The notes under the pieces are model-generated. The model worked only from the letters and a program-made list of their open reading frames with translations. It made no database searches and was not told the origin of the DNA. This document shows, piece after piece, positions 29,738-38,007 of a DNA stretch of 64,000 nt; the stretch's first letter is position 1; each line of letters starts with the position of its first letter. This DNA comes from Bacteroidota bacterium (GTDB taxonomy: Bacteria > Bacteroidota > Bacteroidia > Chitinophagales > Chitinophagaceae). A program made the position numbers and the translations under genes. The stretch covers positions 26,356 through 90,355 of the forward strand of contig CANGIZ010000002.1 in assembly GCA_947454025.1 (NCBI GenBank). Direction: 5' to 3'.

Positions 29738-31771
29738 CTATTTAATAAATTTAATTTCCCAAACATTACGATCAACAGAATTTAATAAACCGTCAAATCT
29801 ATCTTTATGCACTGCTATGCAAAGTAAGTCAGTAGGCCTGGAGAAACCAACATAAGCCATTTTGGTTGATTGTTTAACACGATCGCCAACATTTGAATCT
29901 ATTTGGATTCCTAAAAATTGGTCTTTTAATCGTTGTGATTCGTATGATTTTGCATTTGCGCCTCTTCCATCTTGCTGAAAATAAGACTCCAAATACAATG
30001 TTGCACAATGTGTTTGTCCTTTTACTGCGTGAACACTAGTAATTTCAATTTCAAGTCCATCCTCTTTGTAATAATTAGTTGGCGTAAATATTTCTATATT
30101 TTCGGTTGAATTTTCAACTAATTCCTTGTTAATAAAGTCCGCGCTTGCTGAAATTGTTTTGTCAAATATTGCAAGCAATGTCGGAATGTATGTTTTTATT
30201 TCTTCCAAAACTTCTATTGTTTTGTCTTGAATTATTCCGAATGACCAATTGTAAAGATTCAAATTAAGTTCGTCATATTTTTTAATGTCTTTTTCGTGAA
30301 TAAAATCAATGAGTTGTTTTTTTGAATATGGTCTGCCGTCAGTGTTGATGATTTTTTCAAAACTAAAGATTTTTAGAAAAGCGTTTAAAATGTTTTTACG
30401 TAAAGGTTCTAGCGTTTTCTTTCTCTCATAATACAATAAATAACTTCTTAAGTTGTAGTAGTCTTGTTTTGATTTGCCTTTTTCTTTCTTAAAACCTTTA
30501 TAATAATCTTCTAAACGTAGTTTAGTTGCATCATTACGACTTATTTCATCTTCTTTCCATTCAGTATTCCAACAAACAACTTTGATTGGATTTACGGAAT
30601 TTTCTAACCCGTTTTCTTTTACGATTTTAGCGAAAAAAGGAATAATGCTTTCAATTGTGTTATTTTCAAAAACTAAAATATGAGGCTTTATTTCAACTTC
30701 ATTTTTCCCAACAATATCAAAATTCTTTTCGCTGTATAATGCGAATTTTTTTACAACATTAGCGATATGATTGCTTAGTCGTTGACTTCCGTTTAAACGT
30801 AAAACTTCTGGTCTGTCTACCCAAAGATCATCTGCTTTTACAGAATTATAAATTGCCTGGTTCTTATCACCTATTCGTTGGAATATTGAAGTGCAGCTTC
30901 CCTCATCGTAAAATAATTTTTCCAACAACTTGTATTGATGAGTGTCCATATCTTGCATCTCGTCCACAAATACGAAAGAAAAGCGTTTTTGTATTATTTC
31001 TTTTATCAAAGAAAATTTATGAATATAACATTCAGCAAAATGATAAGCGTAATCGAATGAAATTATTCCTTTCTTTAAAACCTCAATGATTATTGCTTTG
31101 AGGCCAATGAATTTTTTATTTAGCTCATCTTTTAATAAAACATCATTATTCCCGTTTTTTATTTCGTTTGTGATTAAATCATAATATAAGTCACGAACTT
31201 CTTTTTCTATGTACTTTTTACAGATTTCATTTTTGTGATTTTCATTACCATTTGCTTCTGCAGTAGCTTTTTTGATATGCCTGTTATAAAACCATTTTGT
31301 GGGTTGGTCATAATCTTTATTCCAAGCAATGACTTTGAATAAACTTTCTAATTCTTCTTGATATCTTTCAGTGTCAATGCAGTTTAATTTCTTTTTGAAT
31401 ACAAGATTATAAAATGGTATTGCCAAGAACTCATCAACAAAACTTTGTATTGTTCCAATAAAATTTGGATAGGAAAATAATTTAGGACAATATTTTTGAA
31501 TTTTTTCATTTATCTCATCTATGGCTGCGTTAGTATGCGACAAAACTAGAATACCAGAACCGTCCGAAAAAGGCAGTTTACGTTCTAAAATAACCAACTT
31601 TGCGAGTAAAGCTGTTGTCTTTCCACTTCCAGGTACTGCTTGTAAATCTATTGTGTTGAAATTACGAATAAACGCTTTGCGTTCTTCGTCAAATTCTTTG
31701 TCCTTAGGTAAAAGAATCTTTTCTGCATAGTGAATTTCATAGTCGGATATTTCGTCAATTACCTGTGGCAT
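29738..31771 (-). CDS. gajB: UvrD/Rep-like superfamily 1 helicase, GajB-like (Gabija)
   Basis: The 677-residue helicase has Walker A LQAVPGSGKTTALLAKL at residues 43-59, motif Ia around LSHTNAAIDEINEKI, motif II FVFVDEMQDMDTHQYKLL near residue 265, motif III GDKNQAIYNS, motif V ITSVHAVKGQTHCATLYLES, and motif VI KMAYVGFSRPTDLL. In Gabija, GajB is the SF1 partner of the GajA nuclease and senses DNA ends and nucleotide depletion during phage infection. Its start overlaps the gajA-like gene by 17 bp, so translation is coupled. It is longer than the founding GajB (about 500 residues), mostly in the middle (residues 330-560). A generic UvrD-like helicase is the alternative, but the pairing supports GajB. 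Confidence 0.8.
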   Translation of the reverse strand: MPQVIDEISDYEIHYAEKILLPKDKEFDEERKAFIRNFNTIDLQAVPGSGKTTALLAKLVILERKLPFSDGSGILVLSHTNAAIDEINEKIQKYCPKLFSYPNFIGTIQSFVDEFLAIPFYNLVFKKKLNCIDTERYQEELESLFKVIAWNKDYDQPTKWFYNRHIKKATAEANGNENHKNEICKKYIEKEVRDLYYDLITNEIKNGNNDVLLKDELNKKFIGLKAIIIEVLKKGIISFDYAYHFAECYIHKFSLIKEIIQKRFSFVFVDEMQDMDTHQYKLLEKLFYDEGSCTSIFQRIGDKNQAIYNSVKADDLWVDRPEVLRLNGSQRLSNHIANVVKKFALYSEKNFDIVGKNEVEIKPHILVFENNTIESIIPFFAKIVKENGLENSVNPIKVVCWNTEWKEDEISRNDATKLRLEDYYKGFKKEKGKSKQDYYNLRSYLLYYERKKTLEPLRKNILNAFLKIFSFEKIINTDGRPYSKKQLIDFIHEKDIKKYDELNLNLYNWSFGIIQDKTIEVLEEIKTYIPTLLAIFDKTISASADFINKELVENSTENIEIFTPTNYYKEDGLEIEITSVHAVKGQTHCATLYLESYFQQDGRGANAKSYESQRLKDQFLGIQIDSNVGDRVKQSTKMAYVGFSRPTDLLCIAVHKDRFDGLLNSVDRNVWEIKFIK

Positions 31772-33524
31772 ATTTAATCGCTTTTACAAGGTAATAAATC
31801 GAGTCGTTGGCAGCTTCTGTAATTTGGATTGAAGTGGCTACGTTAACTAATTCTTCATCTATGGCATTTGCAATATAATATGCAATGGCAGATTTTTTTA
31901 AGGTATTGTTAATCAACTTTCTTGCAAGTGCTTTTTCAAAGTCCGTATCCCAATCTGTATGAGTATGAATTGATCTTGCCGCCTTCTGTAAGTGTGTTGT
32001 TAAATAAACTGATTTAAACAAAGAATATTCAAATGTCCAATTTGGTGCAGGGAAATATTTTACGTTTTGTTCTGCTTTTCCGTTTATGTATGCTAATTTC
32101 GCTTGTGTTTCCATTTGAACGGTTTGAGAATCTAGTTTTACAAAATCATCTCCATTCTTTTCGTATTCTCTAATGTCAGAATCAGTAATCACGGAAACAG
32201 GGATATTCATATTGGGCTCTGCTTGACGCAAGAATATTTTTGCATAGTGATCAAAACCTGTGTGTCCTATATTTACAATAGAAACTCCTTTTTCGGTTAA
32301 GTCAATTCCGATTGCTTTTGCAATGCTTGGTAAAAGAATTTCTTCTGCCCAGCCCTCCACTAAAATTACACCTTTGGCAAAAAACAAATTGGCTTTTGTC
32401 GTGTCCAAAAACTTTTCCAAAAACTTGTAATTGTCTTTTTCCAACTTGGTGTATGTATCGCCCATTGGAAATACATTTCCAATATTGCACATAATCAAGT
32501 TTTCCAATTTTAGTTTGGAAGCCAAATTCGGACTATGAGTGGTAAGAATAAGTTGAATATGTTTTTGTTTTTGAAAGGCTTCAATCACTTGCATTTGTGC
32601 TTGAGGATGCAAATGTGCTTCCAATTCTTCAACCAAGCCTAAACGCAAGCCTGACCAATTTGTTTTGGTTAAATGAAGCAATTCTGCAGACATAAATAAA
32701 CGGTTTAAAGTTCCTAAGCCCGGATTTGGTTCCCCTTTCAAAGTCAAAGTAAGTTTTTCAAGAATACTTTTGATATCAGTTGATGTTGATTCAAATTCAC
32801 TTTCGTTATCCTTGCTGTAAAAACTTTTAATGTAGTGGTCGATTTTGTCTTTTATCTTCTTTCCCTGCTTGGGTTGACCCAATTCATCAACTTCGTTAAA
32901 GTACTTTTCTAAATCTTCTTTTAAACTAGAAAAGATTTTTACCAAATCATTATCTTTTTCTTTGCCCTTAAATGCTTCATCCCCCAGAAGAATTTGCGAC
33001 AATCGTGAATTGCGTTTGGCAACCAATTCATTTTCGGCATCACGCAAAGGTTTTAGATAAGTGGCTTTCAGATATTCTTTTGCTTCTGCGGTAAGTAAAT
33101 AACCTTCTTCATCAACACCTGCTTTTACATCTGTTGGGAATATTTTATCAACTTGGCGTTTTACATCGTAATTAAGTTTTAAAAATGGCGTCGCATCTTT
33201 ACCTGTACCGTTCCACCCCAACCATTCTATAAAGTTTTTAGCTTCATCGGGATTTAAATTGTCAAAAGCTAATTCTATACGGAAACGTCTTGCATCTTTA
33301 TGAAAATCTTTATCATCTACTCTTATATAATCGTAGCTGTGTGTTTTTAAAACCAATTTTATAGCATCAATAATGGCCGTTTTACCCGAATCATTCTCAC
33401 CAATAATTACATTTAAACCTTGGGTTAGGTTTAAATCCAAGTGAGGTTTTGAAAGATCAATTTCGCCCATTGCACCGAATTTTCTAAAATTCCAAAGTTT
33501 GATTTTTGAAAGATACATAGGCAT
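31755..33524 (-). CDS. gajA: OLD-family ATPase-TOPRIM endonuclease, GajA-like (Gabija)
   Basis: The 589 residues match GajA in length and order. The N-terminal ABC-type ATPase has Walker A IGENDSGKTAIID (residues 41-53), Walker B GLVEELEAHLHPQ (297-308) and H-loop LTTHSP (327-332). The C-terminal TOPRIM nuclease has GVILVEGWAEEILL (glutamates near 390-395) and VITDSDIREY (448-450). In Gabija, GajA nicks DNA when nucleotides drop and assembles with GajB. The Walker B region is a short variant (LRLGLVEE) lacking the usual hydrophobic LLLIEEP spelling. The gene starts 2 bp after the membrane-protein gene and overlaps gajB, so three genes look like one unit behind hsdS. Confidence 0.85.
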   Translation of the reverse strand: MPMYLSKIKLWNFRKFGAMGEIDLSKPHLDLNLTQGLNVIIGENDSGKTAIIDAIKLVLKTHSYDYIRVDDKDFHKDARRFRIELAFDNLNPDEAKNFIEWLGWNGTGKDATPFLKLNYDVKRQVDKIFPTDVKAGVDEEGYLLTAEAKEYLKATYLKPLRDAENELVAKRNSRLSQILLGDEAFKGKEKDNDLVKIFSSLKEDLEKYFNEVDELGQPKQGKKIKDKIDHYIKSFYSKDNESEFESTSTDIKSILEKLTLTLKGEPNPGLGTLNRLFMSAELLHLTKTNWSGLRLGLVEELEAHLHPQAQMQVIEAFQKQKHIQLILTTHSPNLASKLKLENLIMCNIGNVFPMGDTYTKLEKDNYKFLEKFLDTTKANLFFAKGVILVEGWAEEILLPSIAKAIGIDLTEKGVSIVNIGHTGFDHYAKIFLRQAEPNMNIPVSVITDSDIREYEKNGDDFVKLDSQTVQMETQAKLAYINGKAEQNVKYFPAPNWTFEYSLFKSVYLTTHLQKAARSIHTHTDWDTDFEKALARKLINNTLKKSAIAYYIANAIDEELVNVATSIQITEAANDSIYYLVKAIKYATGN

Positions 33525-33526
33525 TC

Positions 33527-34270
33527 TTATTTTTGACTATTACTTAATTCTTGTTTTAAATGAATTTGAAGATATTCTTCTGCTTGATGATGTAATTTTC
33601 TCATTAAAGTTGGAAAAACATCCAAAAACCGATAGGCAATCATTATAACGTACATTCCTACTAAAATAAACACTGCAGCAATTGAGTACAAGAACCAGCC
33701 AAACTGTGGTATATAGATGAAATAAATAGAAATGGCAATCATCATTCTAAATGCTAAAGAAAATGTAGCTTCTAAATTTTGTTTTGATTCATTTAGGCTA
33801 GACTCCATATTTTCAAATGCTTCAGTTGTCAATTTTGTTCTTAAATTCTGATATAAGGAAACTAAAGTTTCTTTTGTGAGATTTATCGGACCAACAATTT
33901 CAGAAACTTCATTAATTTCTTTTAATCGCTGATCAATTATATCTTTTTTGAACTGATATTCTAATATTTCTTTGGTTAGTTTTACTGCTTTAAAATAATT
34001 AAAAGATAAAAATAGGATCATTGACAAAAATTGCGTTGTCCCATAAACCACAAGAAAAATACTGAATGGTATAAAAAAGTTACCTTTTATGAAAAAATCC
34101 AAAATGCCTTTATAGTCATTATAGTTCAACCAAGAGTAACTACCATAAATTTTTTCGAACAAAAAAGAACTAATACTTAAGTTGAATAAAAAGTTTAGAA
34201 TTCTACGAATTGAAGGTAAAATAGATTTGCCTTTCAAATAGTCCCCGATGAAAAAAAATAAATCGTTCAT
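33527..34270 (-). CDS. Unrecognised multi-pass membrane protein between hsdS and gajA
   Basis: I do not recognise this 247-residue protein. A weakly hydrophobic N-terminal region (20-45) is followed by a long hydrophobic hairpin at about 64-93. A charged helical stretch follows at 94-171, rich in E, K, L and N and probably coiled coil (KEILEYQFKKDIIDQRLKEIN). Then come two spans at about 172-188 and 190-213 and a basic-amphipathic tail. It has no signal peptide, enzymatic motif or known effector domain. It lies 34 bp after hsdS and 2 bp before gajA, so it is almost surely translated with the Gabija-like pair. In defence operons such proteins may be membrane effectors or anchors; that is inference. 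Confidence 0.7.
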   Translation of the reverse strand: MNDLFFFIGDYLKGKSILPSIRRILNFLFNLSISSFLFEKIYGSYSWLNYNDYKGILDFFIKGNFFIPFSIFLVVYGTTQFLSMILFLSFNYFKAVKLTKEILEYQFKKDIIDQRLKEINEVSEIVGPINLTKETLVSLYQNLRTKLTTEAFENMESSLNESKQNLEATFSLAFRMMIAISIYFIYIPQFGWFLYSIAAVFILVGMYVIMIAYRFLDVFPTLMRKLHHQAEEYLQIHLKQELSNSQK

Positions 34271-34304
34271 ATTTTAAGAAAGTAATTTGTTTTTTAATTT
34301 ATTC

Positions 34305-35522
34305 CTAAACCTTTACTTGTCCATTCATAAGCATTGGAAGAAGCCAGTCTCTTAATTCAGTGAGTTTTTGGTTTTCATTCTGAATTAAACTAATCTTATC
34401 AAAAATTGGCTTTATCAAGTTATTAAACGCCAATATTAAACCTTTATCTCGTGGCAGGCTAACATTTAATGCATTAAGAGTCAACTGGTTGACATTTTTC
34501 ATTATTGTCCCCCCTGATCCATTTTGTATTTGATATTCAATTGATTTTAAATAGAAAAAAACCGGAATCTTATAGTCTAAATTTTCTAATTCATAGTGAA
34601 TTGCGAAACCACAATACAAAGTATTTTCTGCAATATCAGCAATTAATCTAGTAGCTCCGGGGATTCCACTTCTTGCAATAATAATGCTTCCATTATGTAC
34701 TGCATATTTTTTCACATCTGACATTCTTAAATAAACTATATCTAAATCTTCATTTTTTAGAAAATAAGTTGATGAACTAATATTTCTAACATTTATTATT
34801 GGGCAAGCTACATCACCAGGATTTGATGGATCATAGTTGACTCCATTTTTAAAGTTTCCTAGATCACCAAGTTTATGTAATTCCCATTCCTCGGGAATCT
34901 CCCTTTTCAATTCTTCACTCCAAACCATCTTCCCGCCACTAGACTTATATGGCTTCTCATTTTCATTTGGGAAGTCATACTGAACAAACCAATAATCATA
35001 TAATGTTTTAGCCATTGATTCTAATTCAGCATTAATTTGATTATTTAATTCAATTTTGGAGTCAATACTATTCAGGAATATTGAAATTGATCTTTGAATT
35101 TTTAAGTCAGGTACACACATTTCAAATGATGCAAGTATATCAGATGTTAAATTTGGAAAAGTAGAACCATTTGCTGCATTGAGTAAAGCGTTTAAATTTG
35201 AATATAATAAGAACTTTAAGAAATGATTATATTCATAGCCATTTTTATGAGAAATTGAAGCTAGTCCTCTACCTAAAGCATACTTCTGGTCTGCCCAATT
35301 CATCCTACCTGTTGTAGATCCTCTCACACAAAATAGAATATCTCCTTTATTACAAAACCTTTTGCCGTCAATTGTATATTGTTTCGGCACTGGATAACTG
35401 CTAGTGAATTCTGCAGGGCCATTCAAAAGAGCGACACCTTCTCCAACCTCATTACAAGTTTCGCCTGATGGAGATTGGCCCATTTTTATATTAGCAATTT
35501 CAGATAACTTGACCTTATTCAT
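34305..35522 (-). CDS. hsdS: Type I restriction-modification specificity subunit HsdS
   Basis: The 405-residue protein has two target-recognition domains separated by the conserved spacer helix. TRD1 (about 1-150) is introduced by VKLSEIANIKMGQSPSG. The spacer carries ELESMAKTLYDYWFVQYDFP, and TRD2 begins EEWELHKLGDLGNFKNG. The second conserved helix ends LTELRDWLLPMLMNGQVKV. HsdS reads the bipartite DNA target and joins two HsdM and two HsdR. Its first codons overlap hsdM by 8 bp. No second or inverted hsdS gene is present, so no shuffling system is visible. Confidence 0.94.
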   Translation of the reverse strand: MNKVKLSEIANIKMGQSPSGETCNEVGEGVALLNGPAEFTSSYPVPKQYTIDGKRFCNKGDILFCVRGSTTGRMNWADQKYALGRGLASISHKNGYEYNHFLKFLLYSNLNALLNAANGSTFPNLTSDILASFEMCVPDLKIQRSISIFLNSIDSKIELNNQINAELESMAKTLYDYWFVQYDFPNENEKPYKSSGGKMVWSEELKREIPEEWELHKLGDLGNFKNGVNYDPSNPGDVACPIINVRNISSSTYFLKNEDLDIVYLRMSDVKKYAVHNGSIIIARSGIPGATRLIADIAENTLYCGFAIHYELENLDYKIPVFFYLKSIEYQIQNGSGGTIMKNVNQLTLNALNVSLPRDKGLILAFNNLIKPIFDKISLIQNENQKLTELRDWLLPMLMNGQVKV

Positions 35523-37140
35523 ATTTCAAACTCTTTAGTTGTTTCTGGATTTCTTTTTCTAAATTTTTTGATTCATCAAAAAGTGAATCTAAATTAGTCT
35601 TGAATCCCTCTATTTTTACAGCAAACTCCTTTGGAGTAATATCCGTGTATTCAATCTTTACATCAAAATATTGCCCAGCACTAAAGCTATAATTCTTTTC
35701 AGCTATTTGATCATAAGAAACAACTACTGTAAAATCTTCTATTGCTTCGTGTTTAATAAACGTGTTAATGATCTTTTGTTCTTCTTCCGAAGAAAGTAAT
35801 GTCTTTTGATTCTTTCCGTCTTTTACTGTTGTTCCGAGCTTTGACGCATCCATTAAGACAATGTTTCCTTTCTTATTCTCATTGTCTATAAATAATATAC
35901 TTACGTTAGTTCCAGTTGTGGCAAATATATTACTTGGCATACTTATTACCCCTCTAAGCATTTTTTGCTCAACAAGCTTTTCTCTAATTTTTCGCTCAAT
36001 ACCACTTTGTGCAGTTATAAATCCAGTTGGAACTACAATTGCAGCTTTGCCTTTAGCAGACAAGGAATACATTATGTGTTGAATAAACAATGGATAAATC
36101 GCCATGCCCTCTTTCTTTGCTTTAGGCACATTAGGTACACCTGCAAAGAAACGTTCATTATTCACCTTATTATCTAAGTCAGCAACATAATCACTAAAGT
36201 CTAATTTAAAGGGAGGGTTAGAAACAATAAAATCAAACTGCTTTAACCTCCCATTGGCTTCTTTATGGTAAGGTTCAAGTATAGTATTCCCTTTTACAAT
36301 ATTGGGTATCGAGTGGACCAAATTATTTAGAATAAGGTTTAGCCTCAATAAATTCGAAGACTTCTGAGATATATCCTGTGAGTAGATGGTACACTTATCC
36401 TCTCCAATAGCATGTGCCAAATTCATTAATAATGTCCCAGAACCCGCAGATGGGTCATAACAAGTTACATTTTTTGTTCCTTCGGTAACTAAACATGATG
36501 CCATAATCTTTGCAACTGCATGTGGAGTAAAGTACTCAGCATACTTTCCACCACTATTTGTGTTGTAATCCTTAATTAAATACTCGAAAATGGTGGCGTA
36601 AAAATCAAACTTTTCGTGGAAGATGTTTTCAAAGCTAAAACCAATTAATTTATTGATAATAGCTTTGCAAAATTCATCACGCTTATCAGTAACATATTTG
36701 CTAATGTTTTCAAATAAAACTATTTTCTCACCTCCTTCAGTAAGTACTGAAAATAATCCACTATTCTCCTTAGCAATTTCTAGCAGTGTATTGTCAAATA
36801 ATTCAGCAAATTTTGGATTATTCTGATTATCAAACAAGGTAGAAATAAAATGATTTGTTTGAAGCCTTGCAGTATTTTCATTCAACTGCATTAACAGCAT
36901 CTCATAGTCCCCTTTTTTATACCCTTTTAAAACCTCAACTAAATTTTCTGCCTTTTCTAGCTTTTTGTCTAGCTGCTTAACTTCATGGATAAGCTTATCG
37001 TTTAGGAATTTATAAAGGAATACTTGTGTAATGATTTTAAACTCATTACCATCATTACCTAATCCATAGTTTGCACACACACTCTTTAAATCATCAATGA
37101 GTGCTTTTGTCTTTTTTTCAAATTCTAATGTTGTACTCAT
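35515..37140 (-). CDS. hsdM: Type I restriction-modification N6-adenine methylase HsdM
   Basis: The 541-residue methylase has an N-terminal HsdM helical domain (EFEKKTKALIDDLKSVCANYG). A SAM-binding fold follows: GKYAEYFTPHAVAKIMASCL, CYDPSAGSGTLLMNL (motif I) and FIVSNPPFKLDF (motif IV NPPF, adenine methylation). The C-terminal stretch EKEIQKQLKSLKYE is coiled coil for HsdS contact. It methylates host DNA at the HsdS target to protect it. It overlaps hsdS by 8 bp and follows the BRO-N gene by 15 bp. Confidence 0.95.
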   Translation of the reverse strand: MSTTLEFEKKTKALIDDLKSVCANYGLGNDGNEFKIITQVFLYKFLNDKLIHEVKQLDKKLEKAENLVEVLKGYKKGDYEMLLMQLNENTARLQTNHFISTLFDNQNNPKFAELFDNTLLEIAKENSGLFSVLTEGGEKIVLFENISKYVTDKRDEFCKAIINKLIGFSFENIFHEKFDFYATIFEYLIKDYNTNSGGKYAEYFTPHAVAKIMASCLVTEGTKNVTCYDPSAGSGTLLMNLAHAIGEDKCTIYSQDISQKSSNLLRLNLILNNLVHSIPNIVKGNTILEPYHKEANGRLKQFDFIVSNPPFKLDFSDYVADLDNKVNNERFFAGVPNVPKAKKEGMAIYPLFIQHIMYSLSAKGKAAIVVPTGFITAQSGIERKIREKLVEQKMLRGVISMPSNIFATTGTNVSILFIDNENKKGNIVLMDASKLGTTVKDGKNQKTLLSSEEEQKIINTFIKHEAIEDFTVVVSYDQIAEKNYSFSAGQYFDVKIEYTDITPKEFAVKIEGFKTNLDSLFDESKNLEKEIQKQLKSLKYE

Positions 37141-37155
37141 AATTTAAGGAATAGT

Positions 37156-37986
37156 CTATTTATTTTTCTTCAACCCTTTTTTAGGTGCTAAAAAATTATC
37201 TGCATTAACTACTTTTCTTCCAGTCTTTGCTTCCAATTCTAACTTTGCATTTTTTGCAATTGACCCACCTTTCTTGCCGGCTTTTGCATTTTCTGCAAGC
37301 CCTTTTGCCTTTTCAGCCTCAGCGATTTGTCTTGTTGACATTTCAGCTAAAGCAGTAAATAACAATTCTGCTTCGTTCATATGATCTCTTATATTCTGGG
37401 TTTTTAGCCCTTTCATTTGCTTATGTTCTTTTACACTTACTCCTGACCATTCTTTATGAATAATATTTGTCAATAAAGCAAATTCATCTGGTTTTGTTAC
37501 TCCGCTATCTTTCCAATAATCTGTTAACTTGTTTCGAGTTTCTTGACCAGTCATTCTTTGCTGTATCCACTTATCACTCCTGCCCATTTTTTGCCAATTG
37601 TCGCGAGCCCTATCCATACTTAAACTTGGATCTTGCATTTCTTGTAGTCTCTCAAACCCAACTTTTGCCAACCATTGCTTGAAAGGTTCTGCCTTAGCAG
37701 ATGGAATAGACTGTATAATCCTAAAAATACTTTGAACATCAGACACATCAGTCTCTCTTAACTTACCATCACTTGCCATTAATTTCAATTGTCGACAAAT
37801 TGTCGACAGTTCATACCCATCTTCAGTTTTAACACGCTTTTTCATTTTAAACCAGTAATCTCTTGGATTTGCACTTTCAGTAAGTACTTGTATTATATCA
37901 ATTATAGAAAAATACCATATTTCATTTTCGGCATCATAATGTCTGCGTATATTACTATTTTCAAAAACTACAATTTCTTTATTCAT
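37156..37986 (-). CDS. BRO-N / DinD-like protein inside the hsd operon
   Basis: The first 100 residues are a BRO-N (phage antirepressor) domain: IVVFENSNIRRHYDAENEIWYFSIIDIIQVL, with YWFKMKKR and LSTICRQLKLMASDGK. The middle (KQWLAKVGFERLQEMQDPSLSMDRARDNWQ) and helical C-terminus (EAELLFTALAEMSTRQIAEAEKA) resemble the DinD/antirepressor C-domain. A lysine-rich tail follows. In phages such proteins relieve repression, and DinD of E. coli is an SOS-induced RecA inhibitor. Copies in type I RM operons are common in Bacteroidota but their job is not known to me. It is 21 bp after hsdR and 15 bp before hsdM, so a regulatory or anti-self-damage role is plausible. Confidence 0.8.
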   Translation of the reverse strand: MNKEIVVFENSNIRRHYDAENEIWYFSIIDIIQVLTESANPRDYWFKMKKRVKTEDGYELSTICRQLKLMASDGKLRETDVSDVQSIFRIIQSIPSAKAEPFKQWLAKVGFERLQEMQDPSLSMDRARDNWQKMGRSDKWIQQRMTGQETRNKLTDYWKDSGVTKPDEFALLTNIIHKEWSGVSVKEHKQMKGLKTQNIRDHMNEAELLFTALAEMSTRQIAEAEKAKGLAENAKAGKKGGSIAKNAKLELEAKTGRKVVNADNFLAPKKGLKKNK

Positions 37987-38007
37987 ATTATAAGATTTAT
38001 TATTATA

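Noticed and set aside
34305-35522. Phase-variable hsdS shuffling
   Set aside because: Only one hsdS gene and no inverted partial copy or adjacent hsd-type recombinase is visible.
36736-36751. TTCAGTA-AG-TACTGAA palindrome in hsdM, and a near copy at 37876-37890 in the BRO-N gene, resembling the 41364 operator
   Set aside because: Both lie inside coding sequence and encode the same tetrapeptide VLTE (GTACTTACTGAA on the minus strand), so codon coincidence explains them; the spacer also differs (2 versus 4 bp).
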